Shown here piece after piece: positions 14,376 to 20,086 of a DNA stretch of 28,559 nucleotides. The notes under the pieces were generated by a model. It saw only the letters and a list, made by a program, of their open reading frames with translations. It had not been told where the DNA came from and searched no databases. Numbering within the stretch: the first letter of the stretch is position 1; each line of letters starts with the position of its first letter. The stretch comes from a virus, in the IMG/VR virus record IMGVR_UViG_3300031774_001724, positions 1 through 28,559 of that record; one strand, given 5' to 3'. Position numbers and translations under genes: made by a program.

Positions 14376-14679
14376 CCCAATCACAACTAAGCAGTGGATT
14401 ACATTTACCACACTACAACTTGCAGATATCTATACAACTTATCGTGGACTTAAATACAATTGTGTTTATGAAATAAATCCAATTGTTGGTGAACAACCAT
14501 CAGTACCACAAATGTTTCTTGTTAAAACACTTGTTCTCATACCTGCAATCAATTCTGATATAGAACGACAGACTCTAGAACCAAAAACTATGAATAATAT
14601 AAATCTTTTAATGGCATTAGTTGTAGGCAACAACTACAATGTATGGCACAGAGCAGAAAAAAACTGTGGAAGAAGATGA
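14086..14679 (+). CDS. DUF5658-like membrane protein, possibly beginning inside the cyclase gene
   Basis: The unique part (after 14375) has hydrophobic segments and the pattern TTLQLADIYTTYRGLKYN-CVYEINPIVG with VPQMFLVKTLVL, which resembles DUF5658-type small membrane proteins. No ATG lies near the end of the cyclase gene in this frame. The nearest are ATG 14254 and ATG 14086; the latter yields a convincing signal peptide (MKNLNLLTCLLLMWASVSVQA) encoded out of frame within the conserved cyclase domain. This could be true overprinting or chance, so the start is uncertain while the 3' part is likely real. The stop overlaps the next ATG (ATGA). Confidence 0.6.
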   Translation: MKNLNLLTCLLLMWASVSVQANVLSETWVPNLDLTIPSSEMPSTWALDSKAKQEIIMGWTCCYQKELINYVQTEHSLELIGLHLKENQNKSQFTLSDPITTKQWITFTTLQLADIYTTYRGLKYNCVYEINPIVGEQPSVPQMFLVKTLVLIPAINSDIERQTLEPKTMNNINLLMALVVGNNYNVWHRAEKNCGRR

Positions 14680-15443
14680 TAATAATAACTGGTACAAAAA
14701 AAGATAACAGAGTATCTTTTCTTGTATACAATGATAATTTTGAACTACAATTGGTCAAACCCTACACTCCTGAATTAGATGACTTGTCAGTTGAAGGAAT
14801 GAAATCAGGCAAAAACACCAGACCAACCTTTAGACCCTTTGGCATAACTTATGATGAAGATAATATTTACATTGCAAATCATACTAAAATAGGTATCTAC
14901 GATATCAATGATTACACATTCAAAGGTCTATTACCTATTACTAGTTTTTTTAACACGCATCAAATATTAAAGAAAGACAATATCATGTATGTTGCGAATA
15001 CACACGAAAACTCAATTGGTATACATAATTTAGATGACGGCAGTTCATTCTTTAAAGTTCTTCCTAAAAAATCTCATTGCAACAGTCTATTTTTTAAAGA
15101 TGAGTTATACTATGTATTTCACAATAGAAATCTAAAACCATCTGAGTTTTATAGAGGAGATACTAAGATAAAGGAATTAGGAAGAAAATGTCATAACATA
15201 ATTGTTGATGAACATTTCTATACTATTGATACAGGTGCCTATGAACTAGTCATTGATGACGATAGATATTTCATTAATAAGGGTTTCTGTAGAGGTTTAG
15301 CAAAAAGAAATGGAAAACTTTTAGTTGGCAATAACGAAGGAGATGTTGCGTCTGTTTTTGTTTTTGATATAGAAAATAGAGTATTTGATAATCAAATAAA
15401 TATAGAACACCTAGATAAAATTACAGATATAAAATGCATTTAG
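14676..15443 (+). CDS. Beta-propeller-like protein (255 aa)
   Basis: Start at ATG 14676, overlapping the previous stop (ATGA), with GGAAGAAG just upstream. The protein is built from repeated short strands with a YDEDNIYIANHTKIGIYDI-type unit, recurring as DNIMYVANTHENSIGIHNL and RNGKLLVGNNEGDVASVFVFDI, typical of NHL/YVTN/WD-like beta-propellers with about five or six blades. It has no signal peptide, so it is cytoplasmic. Propellers bind proteins or ligands; no catalytic motif is seen. From here to about 16750 the DNA looks more AT-rich than the replication genes, hinting at a separate origin. Confidence 0.65.
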   Translation: MIIITGTKKDNRVSFLVYNDNFELQLVKPYTPELDDLSVEGMKSGKNTRPTFRPFGITYDEDNIYIANHTKIGIYDINDYTFKGLLPITSFFNTHQILKKDNIMYVANTHENSIGIHNLDDGSSFFKVLPKKSHCNSLFFKDELYYVFHNRNLKPSEFYRGDTKIKELGRKCHNIIVDEHFYTIDTGAYELVIDDDRYFINKGFCRGLAKRNGKLLVGNNEGDVASVFVFDIENRVFDNQINIEHLDKITDIKCI

Positions 15444-16072
15444 ATAAAATATTTTACACTCCTTTTCTGAGTCATAAATTTCCAGATAACACTGAGTTAA
15501 ACAAAAACTTGATTGATGAAATTGAACAAGAAAAACTCCTTGCGCCAGATGGTGACACACGAAGTTTTGCTTCTACACCCAATAACACTTGGCAATCGAA
15601 CACTAAGATGCAACATACTTATCATAGTTTTAGAGCTTTAACTCGTCAGATAGACGATTTACTCCTAGAAGAAGAGATGCAAGTATCAGCCTGTTGGGCT
15701 AATCTTATACATGGAGCTGGTGGATTTTCTTTTCCACATACTCATAACAGTAAAAAAAACGAAATAAGGGGTTCGGTTTCTACCAAAATGACTGCTGTAT
15801 ATTTTCCAAAGGGTCTAGTAGAAAAAGATAATTTCATGAAAAGTAGATATAGTAAAGACGAGGGAGATTTAATTCTCTTTTCTCCAAACTTTGCATATAA
15901 AAATTCTCATACTGATGTTTTAAGTATAAGTGTAGTAGAATCTTTATTGGTTTTATTTCCCAATAATATAACACATATGGTTAAACCTATGCAGACAAAT
16001 ACAAAAAGATATTCTATAGTTTGTACACTTTCTACACCTAAACAAAAGGGAAAATATGAATCGCTTTTCTAA
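15434..16072 (+). CDS. Putative 2OG-Fe(II) oxygenase-like protein (212 aa)
   Basis: The C-terminal half resembles phage 2-oxoglutarate/Fe(II) oxygenase-type proteins (TIGR02466-like): SACWANLIHGAGGFSFPHTHNS with H102 and H104, a central block, then LVLFPNNITHMVKP with H181 and R192 (KRYSIV), the usual distal His and 2OG-binding Arg. There is an unusual insertion between the two parts. Such enzymes hydroxylate proteins, nucleic acids or small molecules; the substrate is unknown. It overlaps the upstream gene by 10 nt and the QueC-like gene by 17 nt, so the three form one operon. Confidence 0.65.
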   Translation: MHLDKIFYTPFLSHKFPDNTELNKNLIDEIEQEKLLAPDGDTRSFASTPNNTWQSNTKMQHTYHSFRALTRQIDDLLLEEEMQVSACWANLIHGAGGFSFPHTHNSKKNEIRGSVSTKMTAVYFPKGLVEKDNFMKSRYSKDEGDLILFSPNFAYKNSHTDVLSISVVESLLVLFPNNITHMVKPMQTNTKRYSIVCTLSTPKQKGKYESLF

Positions 16073-16748
16073 AAATACTTCAGAAATAGATGCCGTTGTT
16101 GCATTTTCTGGCGGAGTGGAATCTACATCACTTCTACAATATCTTTGTGATAACAAATTAAAAGTGGCTGCAATATACAGTCATTATCCTGCAAGAAAAA
16201 AAACAATTCAAGCTAATCGTCTTCCCAATCATTTAGAACTAATATGTAAACTACTTGATGTTGACTTTATAACACATACTCATGAACATTATACCAAATA
16301 TCGTGATGTCGAAACTTCTTTTTATTCTACAAGACATTGGTTATTAGCAATGTGTAATGCATCATTGAGATTTTCAAAAGTTAAAAATTTCTATTGGGGA
16401 GCAAATAGTGGTATGTTAGAGTTCAATGATGGATTAGGAGACTGTTCTATAGTCGACCCTACAAAGTATCAGGTTCAAAATGTATTTGAGGCATTACAGA
16501 ACATACCCCAAAAAGTAAAAGGATATCATGATGCAGATGCAAAACATCATGACGGAAGTTATAAACATTCTTTTGATTGGCCAATCAAACAAACAATATC
16601 AGCACCACTAATAGGTTGGACAAAAAAACAGCAATGGGATTATATAAGAGATGATATAAAACCATTAGTTCAAAGTTGTATACATTTTACTAATTGTGGT
16701 AAATGTATGAAATGCGAAGAATTTGAATTATTAAATGTCACTAAATAA
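16056..16748 (+). CDS. QueC-like PP-loop enzyme
   Basis: A 230 aa PP-loop ATPase with FSGGVES at residues 17-23 and a C-terminal zinc site SC-x5-C-x2-C-x2-C (C208, C214, C217, C220), the architecture of QueC, which converts 7-carboxy-7-deazaguanine to preQ0 using ATP and ammonia. E. coli QueC has C-x8-C-x2-C-x2-C, so the first spacing differs. Several phages carry queC homologues to modify their DNA with deazaguanines, but no queD, queE, folE or dpdA is in this window. An ATP-dependent nitrile, amide or thiolation chemistry on another substrate is equally possible. Shine-Dalgarno AAAGGGA precedes the ATG. Confidence 0.75.
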   Translation: MNRFSKNTSEIDAVVAFSGGVESTSLLQYLCDNKLKVAAIYSHYPARKKTIQANRLPNHLELICKLLDVDFITHTHEHYTKYRDVETSFYSTRHWLLAMCNASLRFSKVKNFYWGANSGMLEFNDGLGDCSIVDPTKYQVQNVFEALQNIPQKVKGYHDADAKHHDGSYKHSFDWPIKQTISAPLIGWTKKQQWDYIRDDIKPLVQSCIHFTNCGKCMKCEEFELLNVTK

Positions 16749-16765
16749 TAAAAAAGGAGATTATG

Positions 16766-16972
16766 ATGCCAGTGAAATTCGGTAAAACTTCTATACAAAT
16801 AGATAGAAATACAAAAAAGAAAACTATAGTTCATGACTATATGAAATGCAAATCTAATGCAGAGTTGATAGATGCGTATAACAAACCAGTTATACCTAAA
16901 CTCAGACAAAAGGTTAAAAATGAAATGGTCAGAAGAAACATAAAGGGTCTTGCAAATATAACCTTTAGCTAG
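16766..16972 (+). CDS. Small conserved basic phage protein (68 aa)
   Basis: AAAGGAG lies 6 nt before ATG 16766; the ATG at 16763 would be too close. The basic protein opens MPVKFGKTSIQIDRNTKKK and has a helical Lys/Arg-rich C-terminal half (LRQKVKNEMVRRNIKG). Small proteins of this pattern are frequent in marine T4-like phages and have no known function. A promoter for the next unit overlaps its 3' end. Confidence 0.7.
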   Translation: MPVKFGKTSIQIDRNTKKKTIVHDYMKCKSNAELIDAYNKPVIPKLRQKVKNEMVRRNIKGLANITFS

Positions 16973-16978
16973 TATAAT
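16950..16978 (+). promoter_or_regulatory. Sigma70-like promoter for the 36-aa micro-ORF
   Basis: TTGCAA (16950-16955), 17 bp spacer, perfect TATAAT (16973-16978). The -35 and spacer lie inside the end of the preceding gene. Transcription should start near 16985, just before an inverted repeat. Confidence 0.7.
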
Positions 16979-16991
16979 TACTAAATACTAT

Positions 16992-17011
16992 TGTGACACA
17001 CAATTGTCACA
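16992..17011 (+). repeat. Inverted repeat TGTGACA-N6-TGTCACA at a transcript 5' end
   Basis: A perfect 7-bp dyad with a 6 nt centre (CACAAT), starting about 14 nt downstream of a TATAAT box. It can act as a DNA operator or as a 5' hairpin protecting the RNA. No T-run follows, so it is not a terminator. Confidence 0.6.
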
Positions 17012-17096
17012 TAACAGAAACAATTACGACACAAAGAGTAAGTAGCGAAAGCGAAGTCCAGTTGTCAGATAGTTTCTAACATAACAGGAGATAACA

Positions 17097-17207
17097 ATGC
17101 GATATTATGCATCATTGTCTGCCGAGTATCTAAAGACACAAGCAGACAAACTACACAACCTTATGAAATGCGGAAGATTACAGAATGTAATCAGAGACAT
17201 TTATTAA
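17097..17207 (+). CDS. 36-aa micro-ORF with own promoter
   Basis: ACAGGAG lies 7 nt before the ATG, and a good promoter lies 120 nt upstream, leaving a ~110 nt leader with an inverted repeat and a small GC-GAAA-GC stem near 17045. The product (MRYYASLSAEYLKTQADK then LHNLMKCGRLQNVIRDIY) is polar and helical, with one Cys. No family recognised. It may be a microprotein, or a leader frame within a regulatory RNA. Confidence 0.5.
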   Translation: MRYYASLSAEYLKTQADKLHNLMKCGRLQNVIRDIY

Positions 17208-17226
17208 GTTTTTTTTAAAAAACCCC

Positions 17227-17256
17227 TTGAAAAATCTGTAAGAAGACATATATAAT
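17227..17256 (+). promoter_or_regulatory. Sigma70-like promoter for hsp20 leader
   Basis: TTGAAA (17227-17232), 18 bp spacer, TATAAT (17251-17256), preceded by AAAAAACCCC (17217-17226). The same A-run/C-run block precedes the promoters at 6724 and 17834. Start expected near 17263, giving hsp20 a leader of about 150 nt. Confidence 0.8.
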
Positions 17257-17264
17257 AGTAGTAC

Positions 17265-17352
17265 GAGAACTTCAAAAGAGCTCGGATTTGGAACTAGGAT
17301 TGGGCAACGCCGACATCTAGTGACCCCAAGTCTTCAAAAGAGCTCGGTTCTC
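17265..17352 (+). ncRNA. Pseudo-symmetric structured RNA in hsp20 5' leader
   Basis: A long hairpin with nested stems: GAGAAC 17265-17270 with GTTCTC 17347-17352; GAGCTC 17278-17283 with GAGCTC 17340-17345; GATTTGG 17285-17291 with CCAAGTC 17326-17332; ACTAG 17293-17297 with CTAGT 17317-17321; and a small GGC-AAC-GCC tip at 17303-17311. A 16 nt sequence CTTCAAAAGAGCTCGG is repeated exactly at 17270-17285 and 17332-17347, so the two arms carry the same TTCAAAA internal-loop element in two-fold arrangement. It matches no riboswitch I can name. Confidence 0.65.
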
Positions 17353-17355
17353 TGC

Positions 17356-17406
17356 TACCCTAATGCTCAATAGAGGTTAGGTAACATAACTTGCTTTAAA
17401 TAGGAG
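17356..17406 (+). promoter_or_regulatory. ROSE-like RNA thermometer candidate masking the hsp20 ribosome site
   Basis: A first hairpin pairs TACC-C-TAA (17356-17363) with TTAGGTA (17377-17383). A second pairs CTTGCT (17390-17395) with the Shine-Dalgarno AGGAG (17402-17406) across the loop TTAAAT: C-G, U-A, U-G, bulged G17393, C-G, U-A. The UUGCU anti-Shine-Dalgarno with a bulged G is the signature of ROSE thermometers, which control small heat-shock genes in Alphaproteobacteria. Here it sits directly before hsp20. Confidence 0.6.
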
Positions 17407-17411
17407 AAAAT

Positions 17412-17819
17412 ATGACAGCAATAGATAACTTTGGTCAGTTCAGACCATTCACAATAGGATTCGATAAACTCTTTTCAGACATGGAGAGAATCTCGAATAT
17501 TAACGATAACTTCCCACCTTACAATGTAATCAAGTCTTCTGAAGAGTCTTACATCATTGAACTTGCAGTAGCAGGATTTAGTAAAGATGAATTATTCATT
17601 GAGTTTAAAGATTCAGTTCTTAAAGTCGATGGTAAGAAAGAGACTAGGGAGATTGACTTTGCACATAAAGGTATTTCTGAGAGAAACTTTGCAAGAAGTT
17701 GGACTCTTGGTGAATATGTAAAAGTAAAGGGTGCAGAAGTTAAAGATGGTATGCTCATCATCTCACTCTTAAAAGAGATTCCAGAAGAAGAGAAACCTCA
17801 AGTAATTAAAATTAAATAA
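17412..17819 (+). CDS. hsp20: Hsp20 small heat-shock protein
   Basis: ATP-independent chaperone that holds unfolding proteins. The 135 aa protein has the IbpA-type start (FRPFTIGFDKLFSDMERI at residues 10-27), an alpha-crystallin domain (about 35-125; PPYNVIKSSEESYIIELAVAGFSKDEL, KGISERNFARSWTLGEYV, AEVKDGMLIISL) and a C-terminal IxI motif (VIKIK). Hsp20 genes are common in marine T4-like phages. TAGGAG lies 6 nt before the ATG but can pair with an upstream anti-Shine-Dalgarno (ROSE-like), suggesting heat-induced translation. It has its own promoter at 17227. Confidence 0.94.
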   Translation: MTAIDNFGQFRPFTIGFDKLFSDMERISNINDNFPPYNVIKSSEESYIIELAVAGFSKDELFIEFKDSVLKVDGKKETREIDFAHKGISERNFARSWTLGEYVKVKGAEVKDGMLIISLLKEIPEEEKPQVIKIK

Positions 17820-17833
17820 TTTTAAAAACCCCC

Positions 17834-17862
17834 TTGAAAAGTATGCAGTCTTTTAGTATACT
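17834..17862 (+). promoter_or_regulatory. Sigma70-like promoter for tRNA-Gly and peroxiredoxin
   Basis: TTGAAA (17834-17839), 17 bp spacer, TATACT (17857-17862), preceded by AAAAACCCCC. Transcription should begin near 17869, only 2 nt before the mature tRNA 5' end. Confidence 0.85.
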
Positions 17863-17870
17863 GTATACAT

Positions 17871-17943
17871 GCGGAGTTAGTTTAAAGTAAAACACTTTAC
17901 TTCCAGTTAAGAGATTCTAGTGCAATTCTAGAACTCCGCTCCA
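17871..17943 (+). tRNA. tRNA-Gly (UCC anticodon), CCA encoded
   Basis: A 73 nt cloverleaf. The acceptor GCGGAGT pairs with ACTCCGC; discriminator T and an encoded CCA (17941-17943) follow. The D stem is GTTT/AAAC with a 6 nt loop, the anticodon stem CTTTA/TTAAG has one T-T mismatch, and the loop CTTCCAG puts TCC at 34-36. The T stem is TCTAG/CTAGA. Glycine identity is supported by the G1-C72 and C2-G71 pairs, U73 and C35-C36. The D loop lacks the usual GG and the T loop starts TGC instead of TTC, so it is a somewhat degenerate phage tRNA. It would read GGA (and perhaps other GGN) codons. Confidence 0.85.
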
Positions 17944-17963
17944 ACTTTATTATGGAGAACGAT

Positions 17964-18509
17964 ATGTCTTACCCTTATAACAACGGCATGCTTTGTGTCG
18001 GAGATGAATTTCCTTCCTTTGAATTACAAGGAGTTAATTCTAACAATGAGATTGTACCGGTCTCAGTAGAAGAGAGTTATACACCACATAAACATGATTG
18101 GTCAGTAATTTACTTCTACCCTAAAGACTTTACATTTATTTGTCCTACCGAAATTTCTGCAATGGATATTTTGACAAGTGAGGCAAATGTGATAGGTATA
18201 TCTGGCGATAATGAGTTTTGTAAACTTGCATGGAAACAAAGTAATGAGTTGATTGGAAACATTCAACATACATTAGCTGCAGACTGTGGTCTGTATCTTT
18301 CAGAATCTTTGGGCATTATCAACCAAGAAGAAGGAGTCTGTTATAGGGCAACTTTCATTGTTGATAAACAAAGAGTCGTACAACATGTATCAGTAAATGC
18401 ACTAGATACAGGTAGAAATGCAGACGAAGTTTTAAGAACCTTACAGGCACTTAAGGCAGGTGGTCTAACTGGATGCTCATGGCAACCAGAAGATGATTTT
18501 GTAGCATAA
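17964..18509 (+). CDS. Peroxiredoxin (AhpC/2-Cys type)
   Basis: Reduces hydrogen peroxide and organic peroxides through a catalytic cysteine. Start set at ATG 17964, 6 nt after GGAG (the ATG at 17952 overlaps that site). The 181 aa protein has the thioredoxin-fold peroxiredoxin core, with peroxidatic C60 in DFTFICPTE and a likely resolving C171 near the end (GGLTGCSWQ), hence 2-Cys type. It is co-transcribed behind tRNA-Gly and next to hsp20, a small stress block that may protect the infected cell or phage products. No matching AhpF-type reductase is in the window, so host thioredoxin or glutaredoxin would have to recycle it. Confidence 0.93.
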   Translation: MSYPYNNGMLCVGDEFPSFELQGVNSNNEIVPVSVEESYTPHKHDWSVIYFYPKDFTFICPTEISAMDILTSEANVIGISGDNEFCKLAWKQSNELIGNIQHTLAADCGLYLSESLGIINQEEGVCYRATFIVDKQRVVQHVSVNALDTGRNADEVLRTLQALKAGGLTGCSWQPEDDFVA

Positions 18510-18522
18510 CACAAAAACTCAC

Positions 18523-18551
18523 TAGACAGGAACCCAAGTTCATCGTATAAT
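18523..18551 (+). promoter_or_regulatory. Sigma70-like promoter overlapping a terminator
   Basis: TAGACA (18523-18528), 17 bp spacer, perfect TATAAT (18546-18551). The -10 lies in the loop of the terminator hairpin at 18531-18562. The start would be near 18558, about 12 nt before the ATG at 18570, which has no Shine-Dalgarno. Confidence 0.75.
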
Positions 18552-18566
18552 GGACTTGGGTTTTTT
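18531..18566 (+). terminator. Intrinsic terminator after peroxiredoxin gene
   Basis: An 11-bp stem: AACCCAAGTTC (18531-18541) with GGACTTGGGTT (18552-18562), one G-T pair, loop ATCGTATAAT, and T-run 18561-18566. It ends the tRNA-Gly/peroxiredoxin unit. Confidence 0.9.
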
Positions 18567-18569
18567 ATT

Positions 18570-19694
18570 ATGTTAATACTTTCAAAACAAGATGCTGAAT
18601 ATGTAGGTCAAATTTTTATTGACTACTATTCCAATTTCGATAGAATAGATGATTATCTTCGCAAAGTCAAATTAGAAAAGATGGCAGAAAGACCTGCATC
18701 TTTATTTGGTATGGGACCAGAAGATGATATGTTTCAAGACTTTACTATGCACCCAAATGATATGGAGTTTGTTTGCAGAGAGATGCCAATCTATGATGAT
18801 TACATTGACATAGTTGCATCTCAAATGATACAAAAGTCTATACCAGGCAAAACTTTAAAGTGGGTAGTTTATGAAAAGAATACGAATAAGATTGTGGGAT
18901 TTATTAGATTTGGCAGCCCTACTATTAATAGTAAACCTCGTAATGAGTTCTTAGGTAAACCTCTAAATACGACAGACAAAGATACGATGAAGAGATTCAA
19001 TGATTCTACAATCATGGGTTTCAATATCATACCAACTCAACCCTTTGGTTTCAATTATCTAGGTGGTAAACTTCTTGCCGCCATTTGCACTTCGCATTAC
19101 GCCAGAAGAGCATTGAACAAAAAGTATAATACAAAGTATTGTATGTTTGAGACTACATCATTATATGGTTCAAGTAAATCATCATCAATGTATGACGGCA
19201 TGAAACCTTATTTAAGATTCATTGGTCTAACTGATTCAGACTTTGTACCAAGTATCAATGATGAGAAATATCATCATCTCAAAGAATGGTTTGAGAATAA
19301 AAACAATGGCGTACCTTTAGTAGATGCAGAGGCATCAAGTAGAAAGTTGAAGACACAAGGTAAGATGATATCTATTATAAGAAACTCACTTGAGAAAAAT
19401 GATAGTGAAATGCTAAGACCATTCAAACAATGTTTTGTAGATGCAAAGAATCTTACAGAAAGAAAGAGACAATACTTAGGCACATATGGTTACAAGAATG
19501 TTAAAGAGTACATGAACTCAGAGACAGATACCTTAGAGAAGAATGTAAACTTTGATAGATTCGAATTAGAGAATGTAATCACATGGTGGAAAAAGATGGC
19601 AACAAAACGATATGAAAATTTACAGAGAGATGGTAGACTAAGAAATGAACTAGAAGTTTGGTCTAAGAATCAAAACATAGATATTATAAGATGA
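18570..19694 (+). CDS. DruA-like (DUF4338) protein of unknown role in phage
   Basis: A 374 aa protein whose central region matches the DUF4338 pattern as found in DruA of the Druantia defence system: VGFIRFGSPTINSKPRNEFLG, then FNDSTIMGFNIIPTQPFGFNYLGGKLLAAI, and YCMFETTSLYGSSKSSSMYDG. The C-terminal third is a helical, Lys/Glu-rich extension. In bacteria DruA acts with other Dru proteins; here none are present. Homologues occur in marine T4-like phages with no known function. A nucleic-acid-related or acyltransferase-like activity is possible; the assignment rests on pattern only. It has a promoter directly upstream and starts with almost no leader. The stop overlaps the next ATG (ATGA). Confidence 0.6.
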   Translation: MLILSKQDAEYVGQIFIDYYSNFDRIDDYLRKVKLEKMAERPASLFGMGPEDDMFQDFTMHPNDMEFVCREMPIYDDYIDIVASQMIQKSIPGKTLKWVVYEKNTNKIVGFIRFGSPTINSKPRNEFLGKPLNTTDKDTMKRFNDSTIMGFNIIPTQPFGFNYLGGKLLAAICTSHYARRALNKKYNTKYCMFETTSLYGSSKSSSMYDGMKPYLRFIGLTDSDFVPSINDEKYHHLKEWFENKNNGVPLVDAEASSRKLKTQGKMISIIRNSLEKNDSEMLRPFKQCFVDAKNLTERKRQYLGTYGYKNVKEYMNSETDTLEKNVNFDRFELENVITWWKKMATKRYENLQRDGRLRNELEVWSKNQNIDIIR

Positions 19695-20086
19695 AGACAA
19701 AAGGATTTACATGCGGATGTTTTGACTTGCTACATGCAGGTCATATCGTCATGTTAAAAGAGGCAAAAGAAAATTGCGAATATTTAATCGTGGGTTTACA
19801 AACAGACCCTAGTATTGATAGACAAGAAAAGAACAAACCTGTTCAATCAGTCTATGAGAGATTCGTTCAATTGCAGGCAGTAAAGTATGTTGATGAAATC
19901 ATACCATATGATACTGAACAAAGTCTGATTGACTTATTAGAGTCAACAGAGATACATTTGAGATTCGTGGGAGAAGATTATACTGAAAGAGATTTCACAG
20001 GTAAAGGTCTACACGAAATTTATTATACAAACAGACAACACTCTTTTAGTAGTAGTGGTCTAAGACAAAGGGTGACACAATCATGA
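19691..20086 (+). CDS. Glycerol-3-phosphate cytidylyltransferase-like nucleotidyltransferase
   Basis: A 131 aa nucleotidyltransferase of the TagD/RfaE type, which transfers CMP or AMP from CTP or ATP to a phosphorylated alcohol or sugar. The signature HxGH is at residues 15-18 (CFDLLHAGHIVMLKEAK), and the C-terminal binding motif is HSFSSSGLRQRV (117-128), equivalent to the ISSTRIR element. Length equals TagD-type enzymes. The exact substrate cannot be told from sequence. It is coupled by 4-nt overlaps both to the DruA-like gene and to the glycosyltransferase-like gene, so it may make an activated precursor used by the latter. Confidence 0.8.
   Translation: MKTKGFTCGCFDLLHAGHIVMLKEAKENCEYLIVGLQTDPSIDRQEKNKPVQSVYERFVQLQAVKYVDEIIPYDTEQSLIDLLESTEIHLRFVGEDYTERDFTGKGLHEIYYTNRQHSFSSSGLRQRVTQS

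Noticed and set aside
16992-17011. CRP (cAMP receptor) site linked to the adenylate cyclase
   Set aside because: TGTGA and TCACA half-sites are present but are 10 nt apart instead of 6, and lie downstream of the -10 box.
17265-17352. Known riboswitch classes (glutamine, SAM-II/V, guanidine, preQ1)
   Set aside because: I could not match any remembered core consensus; only the pairing and repeat are certain.
17800-17828. Terminator after hsp20
   Set aside because: The inverted repeat AAAATT/AATTTT is AT-only and is not followed by a T-run; the A/C block belongs to the next promoter.
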